Origin: LMUY01 sp964245075
GTDB lineage: Bacteria; Pseudomonadota; Alphaproteobacteria; Acetobacterales; Acetobacteraceae
Assembly (NCBI GenBank): GCA_964245075.1
Contig: CAXTLC010000090.1
Span: forward strand, 1-16,966
Length of the DNA: 16,966 bases
Reading direction: 5' to 3'
The notes below the pieces were generated by a model. That model saw nothing but the letters and a program-made list of their open reading frames with translations. It made no database searches and was not told where the DNA came from. Below, piece after piece: positions 5,154-12,128 of this stretch. The translations under genes and the position numbers were made by a program. Position 1 is the first letter of the stretch. Each line of letters begins with the position of its first letter.

Positions 5154-7538
5154 TCATGCCGGCGCCTTGTCCGGAACAGGCCCGGCGAACAGGAACGCCG
5201 CGGCCATCGCCAGCCCGGCGCCCAGCGCCACGGTTACGCCGATGTCGCGCAGGAACGGCGTGCGGCACAGCGCAAGGGCGCCGAAGGTCAGCAGGGTCAT
5301 CAGGTTGCAGGTCACCAGGGTCCTCATCGTGCGCGCACGCTCCTCGTCGTCAAGCTGCGGGCGGGAGAAGAACAAGGCGTAGTCGAACCCGACGCCCGCC
5401 ACCAGTTGCAGCGCGACGACATGCACCAGGGACAGCCGGGCACCCGCCGCCGTCAGCAGCGCCGCCGTCAGCAGCACTGCCGCCAGCACCGGCCCGGCGA
5501 CACGCGGCAGCCGCCCCAGGTCCCGCCGCAGCCCGGCGGCCAGCACGGCTGCGGCCAGCCCGGCGCACACGGCCAGCCAGCGCCAGGCACCAGATGTGTA
5601 GCCGGCCAGCACGCCGCCCAACTCGGCCCGCACGTCCACATAGGTTGCCTCCGTCGGGTCCAGCCCGGCGAAGGCGGCGCGCAGCCGCGCCGGGTCGCGC
5701 ACGTCCCGGAACGTCACCGGCCCGCGCCAGGACTCGTTCTTATCTGGGCCAGACGGTGCCAGCAGCGGCGAAAGGCGGGCGCCCAGGGCGGTGCCGTCCA
5801 GGTCCGCCGGGCGCAGCGGCGAAAGGCCGGCCGTCGCCGCCACGCCGTCCAGGAACGGCTGGAACGCATCCACCCGGTAGGGCAGGCCGTCCCGCGCCGC
5901 TGCCAGCCGGGCGGCCAGCGCGTCCCGGGACGGCAGCGCGGCGCGGCGGGCCGCCTGCGCGGCGACGCTCGGCACAAGCTGCGCCGCGTACTCCGACGCG
6001 CCGACCGCGCCATCCCCTTGCAGCCGGGTCAGCAGGGGCCGCAACGCCTCCTGCTGGCGCAGCACCTCCTCCGCGTCCCGTCCCCGCACGATCAGGAGCT
6101 GCCCGGCATCTGTCGCACCCAATGCCCCGCGCAGCTCCGCGTCCAGCGTCCGCGCCGCGTCTGGCACGGGGCTGAGCGCGGCCAGGTCGGTTTCCCAACG
6201 CACCCCGCCCGCCAGCGCCGCGGCGGCCAGCGCAGCGGCGGCCGGGAGCAGCGCCCAGGCCCGGTGCCGCCGGGCACGCTCCACCCGCGGCAGCCAAGTC
6301 AGGTCTGATGCCGCCACGGGCGCAAGGTCCGCAGCCACCACTAGCCGCGGCAGCAGCCACCACGTTGCCGCGGCGGTCGCGGCCAGCGCGGCGGCGGAGA
6401 AGACACCAAGCTGCTGTAGGCCGGGCAGGCCGGACAGCACCATGCCGCCCAGTCCCAGCACCGCCGTCGCAACGGCCAGGCGGAACGCCGGACCGATCCG
6501 CGCCCGAGTAGCCGCGCCAGCCTCGCCTCGCTTGCGGTGGCCGATCAGCAGCACCGGATAGTCCACCGCGACCCCCGCCATCGCCGCACCCAGCCCCAGC
6601 GCCGCCGCCTGCACCCCTCCGAACGCCGCCCCCGTTGCCACGGTCGCCGCCGCGATGCCCAGCAGCAGCGGCGCACCGATGGCCGCCAGCACCAGCAGCG
6701 AGCGGAACCGCCACGCCAGCAAGGCCAAGACCAGCAAGGCGGAGGTGACCGACACCAACCTGACATCCCGCTTGACCGCGGCCTCGGCGGCTTGGGCGAA
6801 CACCGCGGGGCCGCTGACCAGCAGCCGCGCGCCGGGCACCCCCGCCGCCGCGTCCCGGAACGCCGATTGCACCGCGCCGAGCGCCACGGCCTGCGCTGGC
6901 GCATCCATCCCTGCTGCCGCCGTCACGGCCACCAGCAGCGCCCGGTCGCGATCCGGGTCGAACCACGCTCCGTCCTGCGCCCGCACCCGCCCGCTGCCTC
7001 CCCAGGCGCGCAGGGCCGCGGTGAAGGCGCCGGTCGGGTCCGCAAAGCCGTAGGCCGCCGCGACCGGCCCCGCCGAGGACCGCAAGGCGCGCAGCAGCGC
7101 CGTGAGCGCAGCGTGCAGCGAAGCCTCGTCCAGCGCCGCGTCGGCCAGCAGGTAGCGCCGGGCGAACAGGGCCGCCTGCTCCTCCGCCGATGGCAGGGCC
7201 GCATCCCCGGCTGCGACCACGCGGAACCGCCCGGTCCCGCGCAGCGCCGCGGCCATGGCGGTCGTGACTCGTGCCAGGTCCGCCGGGCCAGCGCCTTCCA
7301 CGCCCGCCAGCAGCACGCGCCCAGCCGCGCCGGTCCGCAGCTCCTCCAGCATCAGGCGGCCCGCAGGCGTCCGGCCCTCGGGCAGGAACCTGGCGATGTC
7401 GGTCCGCACCGGCGTCAGCAGCAGCGCCGCGGCCAGCAGCGTGCCCGCGGCCAGCAACGCCCCGAGCACGGGCGCCAGCCGCCCCACAGGCCGGGTCGTG
7501 TCGCTGACCTCCAACCCCGCCCGGTGAACGTCCGTCAT
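5154..7538 (-). CDS. MMPL/RND-superfamily exporter of the aryl polyene cluster
   Basis: This 794-residue inner-membrane protein has the two-fold RND layout. TM1 is at about 21-42, followed by a large periplasmic domain (about 43-258) and a block of helices (about 260-400). TM7 is at about 428-445, followed by a second periplasmic domain (about 446-650) and a final helix block (653-787). The two halves carry matching membrane motifs, GVAVDYPVLLIGHR (Asp326-Tyr327) and GVGFDYALFFSR (Asp719-Tyr720), the usual proton-relay position of MMPL/HpnN-type lipid exporters. In APE clusters such a protein is thought to move the polyene lipid from the inner membrane; the cargo here is inferred. The only sensible start is ATG 7538, which falls exactly in the terminal CGTCAT of repeat copy C and has no visible Shine-Dalgarno. 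Long ORFs on the opposite strand are shadows. Confidence 0.9.
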   Translation of the reverse strand: MTDVHRAGLEVSDTTRPVGRLAPVLGALLAAGTLLAAALLLTPVRTDIARFLPEGRTPAGRLMLEELRTGAAGRVLLAGVEGAGPADLARVTTAMAAALRGTGRFRVVAAGDAALPSAEEQAALFARRYLLADAALDEASLHAALTALLRALRSSAGPVAAAYGFADPTGAFTAALRAWGGSGRVRAQDGAWFDPDRDRALLVAVTAAAGMDAPAQAVALGAVQSAFRDAAAGVPGARLLVSGPAVFAQAAEAAVKRDVRLVSVTSALLVLALLAWRFRSLLVLAAIGAPLLLGIAAATVATGAAFGGVQAAALGLGAAMAGVAVDYPVLLIGHRKRGEAGAATRARIGPAFRLAVATAVLGLGGMVLSGLPGLQQLGVFSAAALAATAAATWWLLPRLVVAADLAPVAASDLTWLPRVERARRHRAWALLPAAAALAAAALAGGVRWETDLAALSPVPDAARTLDAELRGALGATDAGQLLIVRGRDAEEVLRQQEALRPLLTRLQGDGAVGASEYAAQLVPSVAAQAARRAALPSRDALAARLAAARDGLPYRVDAFQPFLDGVAATAGLSPLRPADLDGTALGARLSPLLAPSGPDKNESWRGPVTFRDVRDPARLRAAFAGLDPTEATYVDVRAELGGVLAGYTSGAWRWLAVCAGLAAAVLAAGLRRDLGRLPRVAGPVLAAVLLTAALLTAAGARLSLVHVVALQLVAGVGFDYALFFSRPQLDDEERARTMRTLVTCNLMTLLTFGALALCRTPFLRDIGVTVALGAGLAMAAAFLFAGPVPDKAPA

Positions 7539-7632
7539 CGCGGGCCGCTGTTGCGGCGCGGCAGCCGGGGGGCAGACGGGGCGGTGCTGGCGGCCCCTGG
7601 CTCGCCGCGCAACCGCGCTCCTCGCAATGACG
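7533..7632. repeat. ~100-bp quasi-palindromic intergenic repeat, copy C
   Basis: It begins CGTCATCGCGGGCCG and ends GCGCTCCTCGCAATGACG, with a GGCAGCCGGGG/CCCCTGGCTCGCC inner pair. It occupies almost the whole gap between the LolA-like gene and the exporter. Its terminal six bases contain the exporter's ATG (7536-7538 on the minus strand). Confidence 0.75.
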
Positions 7633-7656
7633 GGTGAAGCCTGATAGTGGCCTGCG

Positions 7657-8283
7657 TCATGGTTCGGCCGCGATGGCGATGAGCTGCTCGTCCCCGTTGC
7701 TCTGAACGGTGGCAATGGTCCGCAGCTCCTCCCCGCTCCCGGCGACGCGTACGCTGCGTAGGAAGCGCGCGACGGCTGGGTTGGTGGGCGTCAGGTCGAG
7801 CTGCCAAGCTGCCAGGGTCCCGCTCCCTTGCACCCGGAACGAGCGCGCCAGCGCCGGCAGATCCCCAGCCAGCGGCGCGCGGAAGGCGTCCACCAGTGCG
7901 CGCAAGCCAGGATCGGCCGTCAGCGGCACCACGCGCGGCGGGTCGTTGCCGGCCGTCAGCACCACCTGGTCCCCATCCACCACGAGCGCCTCCCGCTCCG
8001 GCCAGCCGGTCAGCTTCTCCAGGTGGCCGGGGCGGCGGTAGAGCAGGGTGCCGGTGCTGAGCAGCGGGGCCGTCAGCGCCGCGATGCGCTTCTCCTCCCG
8101 GAATGCAGCCTGGCGCTCCGGCACGGTGGCCAGGCGGGCCATCAGAGCCGGAACGTCCAGCGGCGACTGCGCGCCGGGTGCCTTCGCGCTACTTGCCTGC
8201 GCGCTGGACGCCGCCGGATGCAGCGGCAGAAGGAGCAGCCTGCCCAGGGACCGCCGTCCGAGCGTCCCGCGTGGTGTCAGCAT
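7657..8283 (-). CDS. LolA-like periplasmic outer-membrane lipoprotein carrier family protein
   Basis: This 208-residue exported protein starts MLTPRGTLGRRSLGRLLLLP, an Arg-rich n-region and short Leu core, with likely cleavage after SSAQA (residue 30). The mature part shows the LolA-like pattern LMARLATVPERQAAFREEKR and then TAPLLSTGTLLYRRPGHLEK (71-90), where a lipid-binding beta-barrel lid begins. It ends in RTIATVQSNGDEQLIAI. LolA-like proteins are regular members of APE clusters and are thought to carry the polyene lipid or a lipoprotein across the periplasm; the ligand here is inferred. The start is ATG 8283, supported by GGGAG (8294-8298) ten bases upstream. This makes the gene overlap the end of the acyltransferase by 95 bases. 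The stop is followed by repeat copy C. Confidence 0.8.
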   Translation of the reverse strand: MLTPRGTLGRRSLGRLLLLPLHPAASSAQASSAKAPGAQSPLDVPALMARLATVPERQAAFREEKRIAALTAPLLSTGTLLYRRPGHLEKLTGWPEREALVVDGDQVVLTAGNDPPRVVPLTADPGLRALVDAFRAPLAGDLPALARSFRVQGSGTLAAWQLDLTPTNPAVARFLRSVRVAGSGEELRTIATVQSNGDEQLIAIAAEP

Positions 8284-9193
8284 CCGCGTGCGGCTCCCAG
8301 AACGAATAGAAGTTGAACCATTCATAGGGGTGCGCGCGGCAGGCGCGCTCCAACGCGGCAGCGTAGGCGCCGACCAGGGCCTGCAAGTCGCCCACCCGGT
8401 CCGCGCCGCGACGCAGCACGACGCGGTCCGCGAACGGCTCGAACTGCACCAGCCACCGCCCGCCGCTGGCGCGCACCGCGCGGAACAGCAGCACCGGCGT
8501 CCCCAGCGCGTGAGCCAGCACGAACGGTCCCACTGGGAACGGGGCGAGGCTGCCCAGGAACGGGGCCTGCACCCAGTGCCGCTCGGCGCCGCCCGGCGCG
8601 CGGTCGGCCATGGTGCCGATCAGCTCGCCGCGCCGGGCCGCCTCCTGCGCCTCCAGCATGGCGCAGGGTCCGCCCAACTCGATCACGTCGGCCAGCAAGG
8701 AAGGGTCCAGGCGGTCCATCAAGGCAGTCAGGGCGCCGGAGTTGCGGCGGAACATCATGGGCCGCACCCGGGCCGGGGCGCGGCGGCCGACCAGGCGCAT
8801 CGCCTCGAACCCGCCGAGGTGCGCGCCCATCAGCAGGCAGCCGCGCCCCTGCGCCAGCGCCGCCTCCACGTCGGCGACGCCCTCCACCGTGACGCGCGCC
8901 GGGTCCACGCGGCCCATCAGCAGCAGCGCGCGGTCCAGGATGGAGCGGGCGAAGGTGTGGAAGTGCCGGGCCACGTCCCAGGTGCGTGCCGGGCGGCCCA
9001 GCGCCCGGCCCAGGTACTCGCGGGAGGCCGCGCGGGCGGCAGGCGACGTGAGCAGGAACCAGGCGACGATGGGCAGCAGCAGGGCGTGCCCCACCGGCGC
9101 CCCCAGCGCCGTCACCATCCAGCGCATGACGCCCAGCCAGGCGGCTGACCCGCGCTCCCGCCGCGCCGCCCAGCCCGCCGTTGTCGCGCTCAT
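8189..9193 (-). CDS. LpxL/HtrB-type lipid acyltransferase
   Basis: This 334-residue membrane-bound acyltransferase belongs to the lipid A lauroyltransferase-like family (PF03279 type). The HX4E signature is GAHLGGFEAM (His125, Glu130). Further family blocks are MMFRRNSG, GTMADRAPGG, FPVGPFVLAHALGTPVLL and the C-terminal YEWFNFYSFWEPH. A hydrophobic segment at about 26-49 (VTALGAPVGHALLLPIVAWF) is the membrane anchor. In APE clusters this enzyme probably helps build the lipid part to which the polyene is attached, so lipid A itself need not be the substrate. The start ATG 9193 overlaps the TGA of the dehydratase gene (ATGA). After the conserved WEPH end it has a low-complexity tail of about 32 residues, which is the part overlapping the LolA-like gene. 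Confidence 0.85.
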   Translation of the reverse strand: MSATTAGWAARRERGSAAWLGVMRWMVTALGAPVGHALLLPIVAWFLLTSPAARAASREYLGRALGRPARTWDVARHFHTFARSILDRALLLMGRVDPARVTVEGVADVEAALAQGRGCLLMGAHLGGFEAMRLVGRRAPARVRPMMFRRNSGALTALMDRLDPSLLADVIELGGPCAMLEAQEAARRGELIGTMADRAPGGAERHWVQAPFLGSLAPFPVGPFVLAHALGTPVLLFRAVRASGGRWLVQFEPFADRVVLRRGADRVGDLQALVGAYAAALERACRAHPYEWFNFYSFWEPHADADTTRDARTAVPGQAAPSAAASGGVQRAGK

Positions 9194-9630
9194 GGCGCGG
9201 CTGAGGGAGGTTCGGCGGAAGGGGGCGCAGCAGGCAGGGGCNNNNNNNNNNNNNNNNNNNNNNNNNNNNNNNNNNNNNNNNNNNNNNNNNNNNNNNNNNN
9301 NNNNNNNNNNNNNNNNNNNNNNNNNNNNNNNNNNNNNNNNNTGACGGACAGGAGCGCCGTGCCGCGCACCGCGGTTTCGCCGTCCACGGTGCAGGCGAAC
9401 GGCAGGCGGCCCCCGGCGGCGGGGCCGGCCAGCACCTGCACGGTCTCGTTCGGCAGCACCGGGCGGAGGAACTTCACGACGTCGAACCCGGCCAGCCCGG
9501 CGCAGGCCGGCGCGGCGCAGGCCATCGCCTCGTCCAGCAGCACCATGCCGGGCACGACAGGACAACCGGGGAAGTGCCCCGGCAGGCTCGGGTGCCCTGC
9601 GTCAACCCGGAACGTCCCGACCAGGGTCAT
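9190..9630 (-). CDS. apeI: Hotdog-fold dehydratase, ApeI-like, interrupted by an assembly gap
   Basis: The N-terminal 96 residues are readable and contain the FabZ/ApeI signature GHFPGCPVVPGMVLLDEAM at 18-36, with His19 and Asp33/Glu34 as the likely catalytic residues. FLRPVLPNETVQV and TVDGETAVRGTALLSV follow, as in short hotdog dehydratases. It should pair with the ApeP-like protein to dehydrate 3-hydroxyacyl-ACP. The gap 9242-9341 removes an unknown number of codons. The distal part, PLPAAPPSAEPPSAAP before TGA 9190-9192, is in frame only if 100 N is treated as literal. That the stop overlaps the acyltransferase ATG as ATGA supports this frame. The start ATG 9630 is ten bases after the ligase stop. 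The C-terminus should be regarded as unknown. Confidence 0.78.
   Translation of the reverse strand: MTLVGTFRVDAGHPSLPGHFPGCPVVPGMVLLDEAMACAAPACAGLAGFDVVKFLRPVLPNETVQVLAGPAAGGRLPFACTVDGETAVRGTALLSVXXXXXXXXXXXXXXXXXXXXXXXXXXXXXXXXXXPLPAAPPSAEPPSAAP
9242..9341. other. Assembly gap of exactly 100 N
   Basis: Exactly 100 consecutive N lie inside the ApeI-like gene. The round number suggests a scaffold placeholder, so the true distance is unknown. Both sides are extremely GC- and Pro/Ala-rich, which may explain the failed assembly. Confidence 0.97.
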
Positions 9631-9640
9631 CAGGACAGGG

Positions 9641-10984
9641 TCACTTGGACTGCGCCTGGGCTATCCGGGCGTGCAGCGCCACCAGCGCCTGGCGCGGCAG
9701 CTTGCCGGCCTCGTTGCGCGGCAAGCGGTCCACCCGCACCACGCGGCGCGGCATGAAGGCGGGGTCCATCCGCCCGCGCAGCTCCGCCAGCAGGTCGTCG
9801 GCATGGCGCGACGGCGCGACGGCGAAAGCGACCAGCCGGGCCGCCGCCCGCTCCCCCGCGTCCTCCGGCACCAGGAAGGCGGCATCCTCCACCCCCTCCA
9901 GCGACGCCAGCGCGCGGGTCAGGTCGGTCAGGCAGGCGCGCTTGCCCGCCAGCTTCACCAGGTCCGCCCGGCGGCCCAGCAGCCGGAACCGACCGCCGCC
10001 CAGCAGGTCCAAGTGGTCGGCCAGCGTCGTCGCCTCCGCGTGCGGCGCGGTCACGACGGTGCCCGCCGGCCCTTCGGCAAGCCCGATGCCGGGATAGGCG
10101 AGCCACGCCGCGTCCGCCGTCACGCGGCGGCTGGCGACTGAGCCGACCTCGGTGGCGCCGAAGATCTCCATCACCGGCGCACCCCACTGTGCCTCGCCGG
10201 CCGCTGCCAGCGCGGGGTCGAGCGGCGCGGACGCGGAAACGGTGCAACCGTGCCGGTCGCCGAGCCGGCCACCGGCCTCCAGCAGGGCGCGCAGGTGCAG
10301 CGGCGTCGTGACCAGGACGGTGGGGCCTGGCACGGCCGCCATCGCGGCGCGCACGTCGGCCGGCATCAGGGCCGGGCCGCACCAGCTTGCGGCGGCGGCG
10401 TGCAGCGGCAGCAGGACCGAGGTCTCGAACCCATACATGTGCTGTGGCGGCACGGTGGCGAGGACGCAGCGGGGCGCGGCCTCCTGCTTCCAGCCGAAGC
10501 GGGCGGCGGCGGCCAGGCTGCGCTCGGCCAGGGCGCCCCAGGTCTTGAGGTGCGCGGTTGGCGCCCCGGTGCTGCCGGATGTCAGGACGATGGCGGCAAG
10601 CTGACTGGCCGGCAGGGTGGGATTCGCAGCCGGCGGCCCGGACCAATCCGTGGCAGTGACCCGGCCGATGCCGTCACCCACCTCCAAGGCGCCCGGGAAC
10701 CTGACCCGCAGGCTGGCCAGCCCACCGGCGCTCCGGTCCGAGGCCAGCACGGAGGGACGGCCGCGCAGCAGGCAAGCGGCGAATGTCAGCGCAAAGGTCA
10801 GCCGGTCCGTGCACAGGTTCAGGGCCGCGCCGTCTCCAACGGGCAGCGTGGCCCCGATGCGGGACGCCGCGCGTAGGAACACTGCGGCGCTGACCCGCCC
10901 GTTCTGCGCGCAGCCATCCCCCGTTCCCTGGAACAGGAGCGCGTCATCAGGCCGGCCGACCAGCGGGTAGGCTTCGGCGGGCAT
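9641..10984 (-). CDS. apeH: Aryl/acyl-ACP ligase (ANL superfamily), ApeH-like
   Basis: This 447-residue adenylate-forming enzyme would activate the aromatic starter acid (4-hydroxybenzoate-type in known APE systems) with ATP and load it on the ACP. The phosphate-binding loop LTSGSTGAPTAH is at 134-145, the adenine motif FGATEVGS at 275-282, the hinge motif LLGRRADLVKLAGKR at 335-349, and the C-terminal PRNEAGKLPR with catalytic Lys428. It is shorter than typical acyl-CoA ligases (about 500 or more residues), as expected for ApeH-type ACP ligases. The start ATG 10984 comes six bases after the ACP stop, and the stop is ten bases before the ApeI-like start, so the three are one operon. The exact starter acid cannot be read from the sequence. 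Confidence 0.88.
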   Translation of the reverse strand: MPAEAYPLVGRPDDALLFQGTGDGCAQNGRVSAAVFLRAASRIGATLPVGDGAALNLCTDRLTFALTFAACLLRGRPSVLASDRSAGGLASLRVRFPGALEVGDGIGRVTATDWSGPPAANPTLPASQLAAIVLTSGSTGAPTAHLKTWGALAERSLAAAARFGWKQEAAPRCVLATVPPQHMYGFETSVLLPLHAAAASWCGPALMPADVRAAMAAVPGPTVLVTTPLHLRALLEAGGRLGDRHGCTVSASAPLDPALAAAGEAQWGAPVMEIFGATEVGSVASRRVTADAAWLAYPGIGLAEGPAGTVVTAPHAEATTLADHLDLLGGGRFRLLGRRADLVKLAGKRACLTDLTRALASLEGVEDAAFLVPEDAGERAAARLVAFAVAPSRHADDLLAELRGRMDPAFMPRRVVRVDRLPRNEAGKLPRQALVALHARIAQAQSK

Positions 10985-10990
10985 GGCCGG

Positions 10991-11299
10991 CTACCGGGTC
11001 CGATGCGCGGCGATGTGCCGGGCGAGGCTGTCCAGGGACGCGAAGATGCGGCCGTTGCGCTCGTCGTCGGACCGCAACTCAAACCCATAGGCCCGGGACA
11101 CCGCGAGCGCGAGTTCCAGGGCGTCTATGCTGTCCAGGCCCAGGCCATCCACGAACAGGGGGGCTTGGGGGTCAATGTCGCCAGGGGCCATGTCCAGGCT
11201 GAGCGTGCTGACGATCAGCCCGGCCAGTTCGTGGTGCCCTGGGCCACCGTTCGGTGGAAGGCTCACGGTTCCAGGGCTGACTCCGGACGCCTCGCTCAC
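10991..11299 (-). CDS. Acyl carrier protein of the aryl polyene pathway
   Basis: This 102-residue acidic protein has the phosphopantetheine site GLGLDSIDALELALAV; Ser57 is the attachment residue. The preceding IDPQAPLFVDG and following YGFELRSDDERNGRIFASLD are normal ACP helices. It carries the growing polyene for the ligase, KS/CLF, ketoreductase and dehydratases. The start is GTG 11299, because AAGGTGG lies five bases upstream; an upstream TTG (11329) would add ten residues without family support. It is the first gene of the leftward operon. Many APE clusters encode two ACPs (ApeE and ApeF), and only this one is present in the window, so I leave the symbol open. Confidence 0.88.
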   Translation of the reverse strand: MSEASGVSPGTVSLPPNGGPGHHELAGLIVSTLSLDMAPGDIDPQAPLFVDGLGLDSIDALELALAVSRAYGFELRSDDERNGRIFASLDSLARHIAAHRTR

Positions 11300-11323
11300 G
11301 TTCGCCACCTTATAGCCACCGAC

Positions 11324-11337
11324 ACACAAATTCGTGT
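11324..11337. promoter_or_regulatory. Small dyad, possible operator in the divergent promoter region
   Basis: ACAC-A-AATT-C-GTGT is a 14-base near-palindrome (12 of 14 symmetric) in the AT-richest stretch between the divergent ACP and membrane-protein genes. It lies just downstream of the candidate leftward -10 element, where a repressor could act. No regulator gene is present in the window. Confidence 0.25.
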
Positions 11338-11366
11338 TGTCCCCATAGACTGTGGCGCGACAATAG
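11337..11366 (+). promoter_or_regulatory. Candidate rightward promoter for the membrane protein gene
   Basis: TTGTCC (11337-11342) and CAATAG (11361-11366) are separated by 18 bases and lie about 34 bases before the TTG start at 11400. The match to the sigma-70 type is moderate, and it overlaps the candidate leftward promoter. Confidence 0.25.
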
Positions 11367-11370
11367 GCAA
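11342..11370 (-). promoter_or_regulatory. Candidate leftward promoter of the aryl polyene operon
   Basis: On the minus strand TTGCCT (11370-11365) and TATGGG (11347-11342) are separated by exactly 17 bases, a reasonable housekeeping promoter. Transcription would begin near 11335 and leave a leader of about 35 bases before the ACP GTG. This is the only AT-rich divergent gap upstream of the operon. Confidence 0.4.
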
Positions 11371-11399
11371 AGTCCCGATATGCGAGCGTGGAATGATTT

Positions 11400-12128
11400 T
11401 TGTTAACTCAGCGGCCCTACGGGACCGACGGCACCGGCGCGAACGGGACCCTCCGGCACGTCGGGCGCGGCGCGCTGGCCGTCGCCGCCGTCACCTCGCC
11501 GTTCGCGACGCACTTGCTGGTCGCCACGGGGGTGGGACTGCCGGTCGCCCTGGCGCTGGCGTCGGCGCAGTGGTGCCTGGCGCTGGGCGCCCTCGTGCGG
11601 TCGTGGTCGGGACGGCGCGGCCGGGCCGCGTTGTGGGCGCTGGGAGCGGCCGCGGCGGCGTGCGCCACGGCCGCCTACTGGGTGGGCGCCCGCATCCCGG
11701 CGGAGGCGGGGCTGCTGGCCGTGTCCGGCGTGTCACACCTGGCGATCAACAGCCTGCTGCTGGCGCTGTTCGGCAGGACGCTGCTGCCGGGGCGCACGCC
11801 GCTGGTGGTGGCGATGGGCCGGCGGTTCGACCCCAACTTCACCCCGGCGCTGGCGCGCTACGCGCGGCGGGTGACGTGGGCATGGTGCGGCTTCTTTGCC
11901 GGGCAGATCGCTGGGTCGGCGCTGCTGCTGGCGCTGGCGCCGGTCGAGGCGTGGTCCTTGCTCGTCAACATCCTGGACTTGCCGCTGGTCGCAGCCATGT
12001 TCGTCGTGGAGGACCTTGTGCGACGTATGCGGTTTCCCGGCCACCCCCATGTCTCGCTGCCCGAGCTGGTCCGCGCGGTCCGGCAGGGCGGGGGATGGCG
12101 CGGCGTGTTCAAGTCGGCGAGGGCCTAG
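11400..12128 (+). CDS. COG4648-type polytopic inner-membrane protein of APE clusters
   Basis: The 242-residue protein is rich in hydrophobic helices (about 26-50, 51-66, 75-96, 102-121, 159-181 and 187-200). The core FGRTLLPGRTPLVVAMGRRF and then FTPALARYARRVTWAWCGFF is what I recognise from the predicted membrane proteins (COG4648) found in APE gene clusters. There a role in pigment assembly or transport is presumed but not proven. A TTG start at 11400 is proposed because the family-like sequence begins soon after (HVGRGALAVAA); an ATG nearby (11392) is in another frame. The Shine-Dalgarno is weak. It overlaps the following deacetylase gene by 34 bases, indicating coupling. Confidence 0.7.
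   Translation: MLTQRPYGTDGTGANGTLRHVGRGALAVAAVTSPFATHLLVATGVGLPVALALASAQWCLALGALVRSWSGRRGRAALWALGAAAAACATAAYWVGARIPAEAGLLAVSGVSHLAINSLLLALFGRTLLPGRTPLVVAMGRRFDPNFTPALARYARRVTWAWCGFFAGQIAGSALLLALAPVEAWSLLVNILDLPLVAAMFVVEDLVRRMRFPGHPHVSLPELVRAVRQGGGWRGVFKSARA

Noticed and set aside
3771..6308. 845-codon open frame on the plus strand
   Set aside because: It is antisense to the chain-length factor, ketosynthase and exporter genes, is Arg/Gln/His/Pro-rich without motifs, and is a typical high-GC shadow.
6537..7637. 366-codon plus-strand open frame opposite the exporter
   Set aside because: Gln/Arg/His-rich composition with no domain, while the minus strand carries a complete RND protein.
11003..12094. 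Long upstream extension of the deacetylase frame
   Set aside because: It crosses the ACP gene, the promoter region and the membrane-protein gene in another frame; recognisable sequence begins only near 12095.
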